Virus record (IMG/VR): IMGVR_UViG_3300027749_000017
Span: 1-36,934 of that record
Source of the DNA: a virus
Direction: 5' to 3' (one strand)
DNA: 36,934 nucleotides
A program made the translations under genes and the position numbers. Each line of letters begins with the position of its first letter. The first letter of the stretch is position 1. Shown piece by piece: positions 19,614-28,273 of this stretch. The notes beneath the pieces are model-generated. The model was not told where the DNA came from. It did no database searches and saw only the letters and a program-made list of their open reading frames with translations.

Positions 19614-20896
19614 ACTTTGTAATACGGGATTTTGTAGTCCGTGCCTTGAATGTTTACTTTAACGTAACCTTGCACTTGGGCTGGAGGCGCTCCGTTAGTC
19701 CCAATAGTTGCTGTAGTAAAAGAATAAGCGCTGGTCCATGTCACAGTTTCGCCAAGCACAATGCCACCGGCATCACTCAGAATCACGCTGTCTGTGCCGC
19801 TGACTGAGTATGTCAAGCCAGCAACACCAGTACTGTTATGGCGCAAACGGTACACAGACGAGGCGTCAAACGCCATGTTGTCGCCGTTCTTAATGCGGAT
19901 TGCCGAAGTGCTGTTTGTAGATGTACCCAGATCAATACCAACCGTATACGTGCCGGACATCTGAATACCCCAAGTACCCGAAGATGAAACTTGGATGCCT
20001 ACTGTCATGTTGCCATTTAGCGCAATGCCATCAGTTACTTGACCTTGGGTTAAATCATTGTCGGTCGGGCCAACCCGAACACCGTATGTTGTGGTGTTGA
20101 TCGTGCCGCCTGCTACACCCTTACCAACAGAAACGTCAACACCGACACGCTGAAAGCCCGTGTCTGTACCGTTGGCAAACATGCCTACTTCAATACCAAC
20201 CAACCCTTTAGTGGGATTGGCCACTTGGGTAAAGTCACGCGCTTCAGAAACAATGCCCCATGTAGGGCCAGTGCTGCGTTTGTTGCCTTGACCATACAAA
20301 GCCACGTTTTCACCAGCGGCTGAATAGTTGTCCATCACCGCCACGTTGGTCCACTCAAACGATGTCTCAGTAGCGCCGGTTATGGTGCGTGCGTAGATGG
20401 TTGGATTGACATAACCCACAGTGCCACCGGCCACGGCAGACGCGTCACGAAGCGCATTGACCGAAGCCTTGTACTCGCGGTCAGTGCCGGTTGCGGTTGG
20501 CGACACGCCATCTAGCAATTGCAAGCGGTCGTTGACTGTAGTAGTAACGTTGTTGTCGGTTGGGGTATAGCCGATCAGCGTAGCCCCGTTTGATGCGGCC
20601 AACAGCGCCAGCGTAGGACCGTTTGCACCGTTGACGTTATCAGCGGTCCAGATCAGCGTGTCGTTGGCGTCTTTAAGTTCCATGTAATAGCGACTGTTGC
20701 CGCACCACACAGCCGCCTCACCGCGACTGTTGAAAATCACAGGATTGGTGTTGGCCGTAGCGCCGGTGTAGTCGGTGTACGTGGCCTGTGGTGTTGTTGT
20801 GCCAGCAGCGTAGGTGTACAGTTTCCCACCTACCAACGGGTTACCGTTGGCATCAAAGAACTGCATTATTGGGCTGGGGGTAAGCGTAGTAGTCAT
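19610..20896 (-). CDS. Tailspike/tail fibre with phage head-binding N-terminus
   Basis: The first 60 residues (PIMQFFDANGNPLVGGKLYT and NTNPVIFNSRGEAAVW) match the head-binding domain that attaches P22-like and K1F-like tailspikes to the tail hub. The rest (about 100-428) is rich in serine, threonine and glycine with repeated short strands (for example GIQVSSSGTWGIQMSG), consistent with a beta-helical or fibrous receptor-binding trunk. At 428 residues it is shorter than P22 gp9 (666). The C-terminal tip (VQGYVKVNIQGTDYKIPYYK) resembles the small fibre tips of other phages. Enzymatic residues for polysaccharide cleavage cannot be identified. Its location after the ejection proteins suits an adsorption role. 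Confidence 0.8.
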   Translation of the reverse strand: MTTTLTPSPIMQFFDANGNPLVGGKLYTYAAGTTTPQATYTDYTGATANTNPVIFNSRGEAAVWCGNSRYYMELKDANDTLIWTADNVNGANGPTLALLAASNGATLIGYTPTDNNVTTTVNDRLQLLDGVSPTATGTDREYKASVNALRDASAVAGGTVGYVNPTIYARTITGATETSFEWTNVAVMDNYSAAGENVALYGQGNKRSTGPTWGIVSEARDFTQVANPTKGLVGIEVGMFANGTDTGFQRVGVDVSVGKGVAGGTINTTTYGVRVGPTDNDLTQGQVTDGIALNGNMTVGIQVSSSGTWGIQMSGTYTVGIDLGTSTNSTSAIRIKNGDNMAFDASSVYRLRHNSTGVAGLTYSVSGTDSVILSDAGGIVLGETVTWTSAYSFTTATIGTNGAPPAQVQGYVKVNIQGTDYKIPYYKV

Positions 20897-22719
20897 TTCG
20901 ATTCCTGGTTAACCGTGATCATTGAGTTTTGGTTTTGTTGCGCGGGGGCTAATGCGTTAGCAGAGACGCCCAAAGCGTTTAATTTAGCGGGGCTTAGCTG
21001 ATCTTTTGCTTGGCCAAGAGCGCGCAATACTTCAATGCGTTCTGACGCAGGGATTTTTTTCATCAAGTCAACAAAACTGGTGCTTGAATTAAACCCATTT
21101 TCCAGTTCACCCATAACCTTTTGGTTAAGTTTACCTTCTAAAATTTTAAGCATTTGGTTGGCCAACGTCACTTTGACGCTCATAAAGTCAGGCAACCGAA
21201 CTTTAGATTTGTTAGAGTCCATGATGATTTTCATGGCCTCCGCGCCAGCTTTAGTTTGGGACGCAACGCTTGCATCGCGCAACAATTCAGATTGCACTTC
21301 GCCAACCACTTTCATTTGGCTAGGCGTCAACACTTCGTCTAAACCGCCGTACCGCGCTTCGCCGGTTGCTTTTTTAAGCAACGCTTGTTCTCCGCGCCCC
21401 ATTGCGGTCATAAACGGCCCAGCACGCTCTCCCACGCCTAACGGCGACGCAAGCACATCTTGCATAGCATTAAGGACTTTGGCTTGGTTAACTGGCGCAG
21501 AAGTGGCGGCAAACACTTGCTGTGCTTTTTGATACCCAGGCAACGCTTTTTCAACGTTACTTTTGACGTCCAATAAATTTTTGACAATAAATTTATTTTC
21601 TTTGGTAGCAATTAAATCTTTAAGATTGTCCAATACCGACGACACTTGTTCAGCCGTTGTACTGGCTTCAAGTCCTGATTTGACTTGATTCAACGCGGTT
21701 GTCAATTTAACATTTCCTGGATTTGATGCCAAAATTTTGTCTACGGTTTGAATAAGCGGAACGGTTGAAACCGCAGTTGTAGGTTGAGTAGCCGCTGTGT
21801 AAAGCGGCGTAGTTGCATTACCGCGCATGGCTTGCGCTACAGCTAAATCTGGCGTTACAGCTTGCAAATTGGCCATTCGCGCTGCTTTTTGCGCTTCGCG
21901 TTCCAACGCAGCCGCACCAGGTGCGGTTCGGGCTTCTACCATTTGGCCAAGGTATTGCGTTTGCGGCGACATTACGTCTGACAAGGCTTGCCGAACTGTT
22001 GCTGTCGGCGGCGCATTTTGAAGCGCCATTTGTGCGGCCAATAGATTTTGAGGCGTGCGGCCTTCTTCCGTTAAAGCATTGCGAATAATATTACCCGCAC
22101 GTATAGCTGGACGTTGCCCTTGCATGGTATCAATTACATTGCCTATGGCTTTACCAGTCATCGCTGCGCCGTACCCCGCCGCCGCCGTAATAGGCGCAGT
22201 AGGATTAGTGTACGCCGCAGTTGTGGCCAACACTCTGGACGCTGCGGGGGCTACACGCGCAGTAGCCGTTGCGCCACCAGAAAGCAATGTAGACAGGTCA
22301 GCCACCGCGCCAACAGGGTCGGTAGCAAAAGTGTTTTTAATGCCTTCTATGCTGCCGTATCGGTCCTTGTACATACCGCCTACGGCATTTGCAACTTCAA
22401 CTGCTTGTTGCGCGGCTTGAGGATTTGCGTCAAATTTGTTGACAAAATCAACAACTTGTTTAGGCAACGCATTTTGCAGCGCGCCAGCCCCAATGTCTAA
22501 AAGACCTTTAACAGTTTGCACTGGGCTTGTAACCGCCTCATATAAACCGCCGACAAACTTTTTCCCACTGGACTCTAAATTTGCAAGTGCTTCTCCAGGC
22601 ACGTCTGACCAAGCACGGCGCGGCCCAGGGATGCCTGCACCGGCGGGTACAGGTTGCGCCGAACTAAGATCAAATCCACCAGACGCGACGGGCGTTGCGG
22701 TGCCAAGATCAAAAGCCAT
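20893..22719 (-). CDS. Probable virion ejection protein, 608 aa
   Basis: The product has a small repeat near its N-terminus (FDLGTATPVASGGFDLSSAQ), then long alanine- and valine-rich helices and no membrane anchor. Alanine-rich, helical proteins of 400-650 residues between the tail hub and spike genes are the usual ejection (pilot) proteins of P22-like phages, which leave the capsid with DNA and build a channel across the envelope. No lytic transglycosylase motif is seen. It overlaps the tailspike-like start by four bases, and its start shares a base with the previous stop. Function is inferred from position and composition. Confidence 0.68.
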   Translation of the reverse strand: MAFDLGTATPVASGGFDLSSAQPVPAGAGIPGPRRAWSDVPGEALANLESSGKKFVGGLYEAVTSPVQTVKGLLDIGAGALQNALPKQVVDFVNKFDANPQAAQQAVEVANAVGGMYKDRYGSIEGIKNTFATDPVGAVADLSTLLSGGATATARVAPAASRVLATTAAYTNPTAPITAAAGYGAAMTGKAIGNVIDTMQGQRPAIRAGNIIRNALTEEGRTPQNLLAAQMALQNAPPTATVRQALSDVMSPQTQYLGQMVEARTAPGAAALEREAQKAARMANLQAVTPDLAVAQAMRGNATTPLYTAATQPTTAVSTVPLIQTVDKILASNPGNVKLTTALNQVKSGLEASTTAEQVSSVLDNLKDLIATKENKFIVKNLLDVKSNVEKALPGYQKAQQVFAATSAPVNQAKVLNAMQDVLASPLGVGERAGPFMTAMGRGEQALLKKATGEARYGGLDEVLTPSQMKVVGEVQSELLRDASVASQTKAGAEAMKIIMDSNKSKVRLPDFMSVKVTLANQMLKILEGKLNQKVMGELENGFNSSTSFVDLMKKIPASERIEVLRALGQAKDQLSPAKLNALGVSANALAPAQQNQNSMITVNQESK

Positions 22720-24161
22720 TATTGGGCCTCTTTAAATGATTTGCGATCTGGGCTTACCCATGCAGTGTTGCCTGCGTTGTCGCGTTCAAACGTCCAATTT
22801 GCACCTACGCCTGCTGGTCGGGCAGCGGCTTTAGCTGCGCCAGAAGATAACGGAGGCACTTTAATGGGCGTTGTATTTAAACCAGTACCTTGGATAACTT
22901 CTTTTGGCATTTCTCCTGAACGTTTATTCCACGCTTCTGCGCTACGAACTGCAACGCGGTGTTGCAATTCGGCCAAGTCAGTAAGTGTTTTAGCAGTAAG
23001 CCCAATCGTGCCGCCTGCAATCCCTTGCAAGAATCTAAGGTCTTTATCCGTAAAGCCCTGTCCGGTGCCCAAACCTGCGCCTTTAATTGCGTCCAAAGTG
23101 CTTTGGCCTGTTCCGGCGATAAGCGCTTCAGTGTTGGCAATTTTTTCGTCGTTGCTTGCGCCTGCTATGTTTAACACACGTGCAATATTTAACTTGACAT
23201 CGGCAGCAGGGCCGGTAAATACGTTGCCTTGCTTTACCAAATCAATAATTCGATTGGCGTTTTCAGCCATTTGAGGCGCTTTTTCAGCAGTAGTCATTTT
23301 GCCAATATCTACATCAGCAATCTTTGTACCAAAGGCTTCGCCGTATTTTTTCTCTGTGCTGACGTTAACCGGCACATTGACATTTGTTGTGGTACGCGGC
23401 GCGTGCAAAACTTTAAACGCTTCAAACGTGCCTTTAAAGTTTCCACCTTCAGGCGTTTGTGCAAATTTATACTCTTGCACCGCAGTTGGAGGCAGCTTAT
23501 CTTTGACGCGCTGTTCAAGCGATTTAGCTAAATCGTGTTCACCAGCCGCATGAAGTTGGTCAATCTTGCGGTACGTGTTTTCTATGTCGTTTGTAGCGCC
23601 CGTAGCCAAAGCATTGCGCGGCATGACTGGCGTATACGCGCCAGATGATCTAGCGGCTAAAGCGTTAGCGGGAGCTGTAGGTTCCACGCCGTACATACCA
23701 GTGCCCAATGCGTTTTCAGTCGGCATCGGTGCGGCAGGCTGACGCATCACAGACGGCGCGGCGGCTGGCGCTTCAGTAGGCATACCACCAAGAATTTTAG
23801 CTACTCGATCTTGTCGGTCCAAGGCTTGCATACCTTTAATGCCGATGTCCATAAAGTGCGGAATACCAGATTGCACCATCTCTTGAAAATTGGACCGCAT
23901 GTCAGGCGACTTGCCGTTGGCTATAAAAACCTCTCGCATCTTAGCCAACGAATCGCGTTCACGTTTGGCTTGTTCAAGCTGCATTTGTGCAGACTCTTGT
24001 TGCAATCCCGCAGTTTTAAACTGCTGTTGGTTTGACGCCAATTGCTGTTGGTTTGACGCGAATTGCTGTTGCGCCAATTGATTACGCGCAGCCGCATCTT
24101 GCCCAGCTTGTATTTGCCCACCAATGTTGATGGGTTGGAGAAGGCCAAAATCAAGTGCCAT
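22719..24161 (-). CDS. Probable virion ejection protein, 480 aa
   Basis: The N-terminus carries short direct repeats of NQQQLAS and NQQQF type (about 38-60), followed by a Gln/Ala-rich helical section. The middle has Pro/Ala-rich linkers (TEAPAAAPSVMRQPAAPMPT), and the C-terminal half is helical (ENANRIIDLVKQGNVFTG, LAELQHRVAVRSAEAW). No enzymatic motif is clear. AGGAG lies before its start. The gene order (three adjacent large helical genes after the tail factors) suggests a counterpart of P22 gp20 or gp16. The exact correspondence cannot be determined by eye. Confidence 0.68.
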   Translation of the reverse strand: MALDFGLLQPINIGGQIQAGQDAAARNQLAQQQFASNQQQLASNQQQFKTAGLQQESAQMQLEQAKRERDSLAKMREVFIANGKSPDMRSNFQEMVQSGIPHFMDIGIKGMQALDRQDRVAKILGGMPTEAPAAAPSVMRQPAAPMPTENALGTGMYGVEPTAPANALAARSSGAYTPVMPRNALATGATNDIENTYRKIDQLHAAGEHDLAKSLEQRVKDKLPPTAVQEYKFAQTPEGGNFKGTFEAFKVLHAPRTTTNVNVPVNVSTEKKYGEAFGTKIADVDIGKMTTAEKAPQMAENANRIIDLVKQGNVFTGPAADVKLNIARVLNIAGASNDEKIANTEALIAGTGQSTLDAIKGAGLGTGQGFTDKDLRFLQGIAGGTIGLTAKTLTDLAELQHRVAVRSAEAWNKRSGEMPKEVIQGTGLNTTPIKVPPLSSGAAKAAARPAGVGANWTFERDNAGNTAWVSPDRKSFKEAQ

Positions 24162-24875
24162 TTAAAACTCCTGACCTACGTTATCCCAGACGCTTGCCGA
24201 TGTTGGCGTCATCCCAAAACCGCCGCCACCACCTCCGCCGCCCGATTTATTACCTAAATACTTGCCAAACATTCCAGCAACATCGTTGTAAGAAGAAGAG
24301 CGAGAATTTGCGCCCGAAAGTAACATATTGCCAGTGTTGGTGCCTGTTTGCGTACCATACGTACCGTAATTGCCACCCAACGTATTTGCAGAACTTTGTC
24401 CCGCGCCAAAAAGACTTTGAAGAGGCGCAAGTTGATTAGTGCGGTTAATTTGGTACCGATTAAACGCATTCTGATATTCTTGTGAACCTAAATCTTGGCC
24501 ATACTTTTGCAACGCGCCACCAGTGTTACCGCTAATAAGGCCACCACGGGCCGCAGCACTGCGCTCCAACGCTTTTGTGCCTTGATCCATTCGAAACTGG
24601 TAGCCAGGGTCAGTTACAAAATCAGACATGCCAAAATCGCGGGAGTATTTTCCGTATCCTTCAGCGCCCGTGTTATCCGATAAACCCAGATAATCCATCA
24701 ACCGATTCATGCCTTTCATACCGCCTTGACGGAATGGTTCTTGCAGTTCGATCTGTTTATCTAGCGCATACCTAGACTGAGCGTTTGCAGCGTTTGCCGC
24801 ACTTGACGCGGCATTGGCTTGATTATTGCCGTTAATAAGACTTATGGCTGCGGGAACAATATAGGACCACGGCAT
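24162..24875 (-). CDS. DNA transfer (ejection) protein, P22 gp7-like
   Basis: The product includes the section DPGYQFRMDQGTKALERSAA followed by ARGGLISGNTGGALQKYGQ and YQNAFNRYQINRTNQLAPLQ, a motif widely annotated as phage DNA transfer protein. It begins MPWSYIVPAAISLINGNNQA, rich in alanine and asparagine, and ends with a glycine-rich run (GGGGGGGGFG). P22 gp7 is 229 residues, close to 237 here. AGGAG occurs six bases before the ATG. It is the first of the ejection genes and should be released with the genome. Confidence 0.8.
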   Translation of the reverse strand: MPWSYIVPAAISLINGNNQANAASSAANAANAQSRYALDKQIELQEPFRQGGMKGMNRLMDYLGLSDNTGAEGYGKYSRDFGMSDFVTDPGYQFRMDQGTKALERSAAARGGLISGNTGGALQKYGQDLGSQEYQNAFNRYQINRTNQLAPLQSLFGAGQSSANTLGGNYGTYGTQTGTNTGNMLLSGANSRSSSYNDVAGMFGKYLGNKSGGGGGGGGFGMTPTSASVWDNVGQEF

Positions 24876-24878
24876 AAT

Positions 24879-25217
24879 TTACTCCTGAAGGCACTTGGCC
24901 AGTTTTTGGACTTGCGTGTTATCGCCAGCCACTATTAACACTTCATCAATCGAATCTATATTGGTGCATTCAGTAGCATGAACGCAGTACCACACAACAT
25001 CTGTGAGGGATTTTACGCCATGATGCCTGTTTGCTTCAATAGTTAAACATGCTGGCGCGTGAACGACAGACTTAACACCATCCACAATCAATTCCACTGA
25101 CCCGCTGGCCAAAATTGACAAGTGGTCAAACTTGTGTTTGTGCTGCACAAGAATGTGCCCCGCTGGGATGCGGGTTTCTTTTGCGTACACACCGGAACTG
25201 AAAAAATGTTCAATCAT
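24879..25217 (-). CDS. Cupin-domain protein, 112 aa
   Basis: A single small beta-barrel is predicted. The first cupin motif (GHILVQHKHKFDHLSILASG) gives H26, H28 and H32, and the second (PACLTIEANRHHGVKS) adds H66, a potential metal site. The remaining sequence (WYCVHATECTNIDSIDEVL) fits strand-rich folds. Cupins bind sugars, organic acids or metals and include isomerases and dioxygenases, so chemistry cannot be told. It sits between ejection and tail genes, overlapping the upstream stop by four bases. A virion-associated or host-metabolite role is possible. Similar short cupins occur in phages but are poorly studied. Confidence 0.8.
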   Translation of the reverse strand: MIEHFFSSGVYAKETRIPAGHILVQHKHKFDHLSILASGSVELIVDGVKSVVHAPACLTIEANRHHGVKSLTDVVWYCVHATECTNIDSIDEVLIVAGDNTQVQKLAKCLQE

Positions 25218-25579
25218 CTTGAAATGGCCGTAATGGTTGGTGTACCAATGTACGTCATGGTTAGCGCGTCCCCTGGGGACAGGCCAAACATGCCATAGTA
25301 TGAACCCGTATTGTATTTCGTACCAGCCCCACGTTGGAACTCAACTTTAATCATACCGCCTCCACTAATCATAACGTCCACCGGCCTTTGAGTGGTGTTG
25401 CTGTAAACCAAAGGCGATCCGGTCAAAGGCACAGCCGCCGGATCACTGGGCGGCGTGTAGTCAACATTTGCGTTAAGCAAGGCCAAAAAATACCTATACC
25501 ATTCCCGCGAAATTAAACCCGTTACCTGATCAAAGAACGGTACTCGGTTTGACGGGATATTGGTATTTGCATTAAGCAT
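25214..25579 (-). CDS. Small tail-associated protein, 121 aa
   Basis: The product begins MLNANTNIPSNRVPFFDQVT and contains the recognisable helix GLISREWYRYFLALLNANVD, common in small proteins encoded just after the tail stabilisation gene in podophages. The C-terminal half is beta-rich (VDVMISGGGMIKVEFQRG) and ends GTPTITAIS. It lies where P22 encodes its tail needle, but the coiled coil expected of a gp26 needle is absent. It might be a knob or connector. Overlaps the cupin start by four bases and the gp10-like gene by eight. Confidence 0.7.
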   Translation of the reverse strand: MLNANTNIPSNRVPFFDQVTGLISREWYRYFLALLNANVDYTPPSDPAAVPLTGSPLVYSNTTQRPVDVMISGGGMIKVEFQRGAGTKYNTGSYYGMFGLSPGDALTMTYIGTPTITAISR

Positions 25580-27089
25580 TGGTAGGCGTCACAAACAATT
25601 CAGCGCCCATGATGGCGATCTTGACCGGATCGGTGCCTGAAACTTCATACACACGGTCGCGCAACTTCATAGTCATGCCCAGACGCCGCCAGATTACCCG
25701 TTGGCCAGTCTGACCCACAGCGCCCATAGATTTGGAATGGTAGTTGCCCCACGTATGGCCACCATCGTCTGACCAACGTAGCAATACCAAAGGCGTGCCG
25801 TTGACGCTTGTCTGGTCACCTGTGATCAGAAAGTTGTAAGACTCAGTGATGATGTCATCGCTGTCCTCAGTGACAATAAATTGTTCTTCTGTAACTGGAG
25901 GCAGGGTAAACCCTACTTCGCAGTCGAGTTGCAATGAATGCTGTGCAGTACGTTTGAGCGTGTTCGTGCCGGAGGCCAGCGCACGCCAAGAACGAATCCA
26001 CTTTTGGATGTGGTCATTGTCCGAGTACACATCCAAGTCAAACGCATAAATTTTGCCGTCTGCAAAATCACCTACCAGCACTTCGTTGTTAAACACAGCG
26101 CGGCAGTTGGACCGATGACGGATAGCGTTGTCGCTTTCCCAGCTTGCACGTTCGTGCCATGCTTGGGTTGAAGCATCGTAGACCCATGTAGCGTTGGCCG
26201 AGGGAAAGGTCAACACATAAAACGTGTGGCCCTCTTGCTGATATGAATAAGCAATGGCGTCTGTGATGTTGCCGTATTGGGCAATGGCGTACTCTACGGC
26301 GTGCGTAGATATGCGTGTGCCGGTGTAGCCATTGGCGCGGTAAACAATGCCTTGTCCACGGGCGTCAGCGCCTAGCCAGAACAAGCTGTTGTCTAGCTTG
26401 GCTACCGAGAACGCTGCCGCGCATCCTAACTCGTTAAAAGCCCCTTGGATGCGCTGGAATGGCACGCCTGGGGGCGGTAGACCGGCGTCATACCAAACCT
26501 CAACCGAGTTGCCGCCAAATAACCACAGTTCATTGTGGTCAGCAATTACGGCCACCAGACCATCGGGCGAACCTTCAGCACTGGCCACACTGGCCCCATC
26601 TAGCACCGTGCCATCATACGAATCAGTTACCCAAAACTTTTGGCTGTTGATCTCGTTAAAAATAAAATAGCCGTCCATAAACGTAACGGTCTGCGCGGGA
26701 GGAAATGTGTTGTTCTGAACAAAAGCATTGGTCACTGAGTTGTAGACATAACTTGGACCGTTGGCCACAATGAACAATTGAGTGCCGTTAAATGCCATCG
26801 ACACAGGGCCAGTATTGCCTACAGTGCCAAGCAGTGTTGAGTTGTAGCTTTGATCGACTTTGTACAGTTCGTTATTAGATACTACGTACAACCATTGACC
26901 TGACTGCAACATGCCCCGAATGGGGCCGGTGCCTACGGAGGTCACCAGCCGCAGGCCAGGGGCACGGTTTAAAAACGCCGCTTCCTTGCCACCTTCGGGA
27001 GTGGCTTCAGGAAACAGATTGACCATGCGGTTATCCGCAGCATTGGTGCTGCGTGCAACGTAGCTAGAGCCAAGAATCTGCGTTTTCAT
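25572..27089 (-). CDS. P22 gp10-like packaged-DNA stabilisation / tail hub protein
   Basis: The 505-residue protein has successive beta blades (GMLQSGQWLYVVSNNELYKV, LWLFGGNSVEVWYDAG, HTFYVLTFPSANATWVYDAS), consistent with the propeller-like structure of P22 gp10 (472 residues), which plugs the portal after packaging. The opening STNAADNRMVNLFPE and FLNRAPGLR are characteristic. ATG 27089 follows AGGA and overlaps the HAD-like stop. The segment TWGNYHSKSMGAVGQTGQRV near the C-terminus is shared by the family. It is next to the gp4-like gene, as in P22-like tail modules. Confidence 0.88.
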   Translation of the reverse strand: MKTQILGSSYVARSTNAADNRMVNLFPEATPEGGKEAAFLNRAPGLRLVTSVGTGPIRGMLQSGQWLYVVSNNELYKVDQSYNSTLLGTVGNTGPVSMAFNGTQLFIVANGPSYVYNSVTNAFVQNNTFPPAQTVTFMDGYFIFNEINSQKFWVTDSYDGTVLDGASVASAEGSPDGLVAVIADHNELWLFGGNSVEVWYDAGLPPPGVPFQRIQGAFNELGCAAAFSVAKLDNSLFWLGADARGQGIVYRANGYTGTRISTHAVEYAIAQYGNITDAIAYSYQQEGHTFYVLTFPSANATWVYDASTQAWHERASWESDNAIRHRSNCRAVFNNEVLVGDFADGKIYAFDLDVYSDNDHIQKWIRSWRALASGTNTLKRTAQHSLQLDCEVGFTLPPVTEEQFIVTEDSDDIITESYNFLITGDQTSVNGTPLVLLRWSDDGGHTWGNYHSKSMGAVGQTGQRVIWRRLGMTMKLRDRVYEVSGTDPVKIAIMGAELFVTPTNA

Positions 27090-27331
27090 AGGGAATCCTG
27101 ATAGACCCACTGTGGGCTGTCATCAATCCAAATGTCGGCGTTGATTACAGCCGACTTTGCTTTTCGGCTAGTGTAAACAACTTCAATTGGGGCATTGACA
27201 ATTGTTTCGACTGGTGTACGCATCGTGACAATTTTTACTGTGTGCCCACGATTTTGCGCTAATTGAACAAAATCATTCCACAACGCCGGATCGGCGGTGT
27301 AGGTTTTGTCGTAATCAAGCGCAATCAACAT
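27086..27331 (-). CDS. Minimal HAD-superfamily phosphatase, 81 aa
   Basis: The first residues give the HAD nucleophile motif I (LIALDYDKTYT; D6, D8, T10). Motif II is TMRT (T36), a lysine for motif III lies at about 57-59 (SRKAK), and motif IV is IWIDDSP (D70, D71). All are present in a protein half the usual HAD length, with no cap domain, so it could act on large substrates such as DNA or RNA 5' or 3' ends, as T4 PNKP does, or on phosphoproteins. It is tucked between gp4-like and gp10-like genes with one- and four-base overlaps. Substrate unknown. Confidence 0.8.
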   Translation of the reverse strand: MLIALDYDKTYTADPALWNDFVQLAQNRGHTVKIVTMRTPVETIVNAPIEVVYTSRKAKSAVINADIWIDDSPQWVYQDSL

Positions 27332-28050
27332 TAATAGTTACCTGCGTAAATATTGAAACGCTGGCGAGTGGCCACGATGGCGTAAGGCATCGACATCACA
27401 TCGTCAGGGTTGTTAATGCGCTTTAAGTCGCGCTTGCTGGTCATGGCGATGCGCTGCACTTGGGGGCTTGGCTCGACACCAAACTCAGGCGCAATCTCCA
27501 TCGCCAATGCGTAGGTGAACGCACGCAAGTAGCCTGGCGGGAACGCCAGTACCGTGTTCAGTGTGGCAGGCTGATCCAATTCTTGAACGGACACAAAGTG
27601 CCATTCCAAGTCCCGTGTAGGGCGTGGATAAACCGTCATTTGAATGTTGGGGTATTCCATGTTGATCCACATGACTTGTGGATACGTGGAGGTCACCGTC
27701 TTAACCGCAATCCCGTTGTATTGTTGCTGGTTAATGAACTTAATGCCGTAAGAAACGTTTGTGCCTGGGTCACGGTAGTATGTTGCATCATCTAACAAGA
27801 TGGGACGAATGCCAACAAATTCACCTGTAGGGCCAAGGTGGCGCTGAATCTCGCCAGCAGGCCAAGTAAAGATTTGATCAATGGTGTTGAACACTGACAA
27901 TCGTTCAGTGTTCCAACTGTCGATCATTTGATTTAGCGCAACAAGACAATCGTTGGATGTTTCGGAGGAAGGCGTTTCGCCTTCGGCCAGCATACCGATT
28001 AAGCGCAAGGCGCGGTTAATTTGATCCCCAGCGGTATACGTTGCTGCCAT
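27331..28050 (-). CDS. P22 gp4-like head-completion / tail accessory factor
   Basis: The product opens TYTAGDQINRALRLIGMLAE and GETPSSETSNDCLVALNQMI, then DSWNTERLSVFNTID, a pattern of the P22 gp4-like tail accessory family that binds below the portal. At 239 residues it is longer than P22 gp4 (166), mainly by a C-terminal beta section (PNIQMTVYPRPTRDLEWHFV) and helix. Gp4 of P22 also has muramidase activity, which cannot be read here. The start follows GGAG by a few bases. Position before gp10-like supports the call. Confidence 0.85.
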   Translation of the reverse strand: MAATYTAGDQINRALRLIGMLAEGETPSSETSNDCLVALNQMIDSWNTERLSVFNTIDQIFTWPAGEIQRHLGPTGEFVGIRPILLDDATYYRDPGTNVSYGIKFINQQQYNGIAVKTVTSTYPQVMWINMEYPNIQMTVYPRPTRDLEWHFVSVQELDQPATLNTVLAFPPGYLRAFTYALAMEIAPEFGVEPSPQVQRIAMTSKRDLKRINNPDDVMSMPYAIVATRQRFNIYAGNY

Positions 28051-28052
28051 GC

Positions 28053-28241
28053 TCAGACTCCTTCGGTTTCACCTTTGCGGGTGTATTTGCGCTTCACAAC
28101 TAACGTGTTGGCCGCTTCTTCAGAGTCTGAAGGCGTGTCTGGATTGTAGCGCATCCAGCCATTTTTTTCATCAAATTCGGCTTCAAGGTCCATTGTGGCT
28201 ACTTTGCGACCGTGAACAGGATGAGAAAGATAAATAACCAT
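28053..28241 (-). CDS. Small conserved virion-module protein, 62 aa
   Basis: The product reads MVIYLSHPVHGRKVATMDLE and GWMRYNPDTPSDSEEAANTL, ending in a basic run (VVKRKYTRKGETEG). The 'HPVHG-KVA' opening with 'DEKNGW-RY' is shared by small proteins located between coat and tail genes in many podophages. Function is not known; it may be a head-tail adaptor or minor head protein. No Shine-Dalgarno is visible before ATG 28241, and a UUCG hairpin lies eight bases upstream, so output may be limited by readthrough. Confidence 0.75.
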   Translation of the reverse strand: MVIYLSHPVHGRKVATMDLEAEFDEKNGWMRYNPDTPSDSEEAANTLVVKRKYTRKGETEGV

Positions 28242-28249
28242 GATTTAAG

Positions 28250-28269
28250 AACGGGGCCGAAGCCCCGTT
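28250..28269 (-). terminator. UUCG-loop hairpin after the beta-rich virion gene
   Basis: In leftward RNA, AACGGGGC pairs with GCCCCGUU around the very stable UUCG loop. It starts a few bases after the stop at 28274 and is followed by UUCUUAAAU. The T-tract is weak, so it may be a partial terminator that lowers transcription of downstream tail genes relative to capsid genes. Confidence 0.6.
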
Positions 28270-28273
28270 TGGT

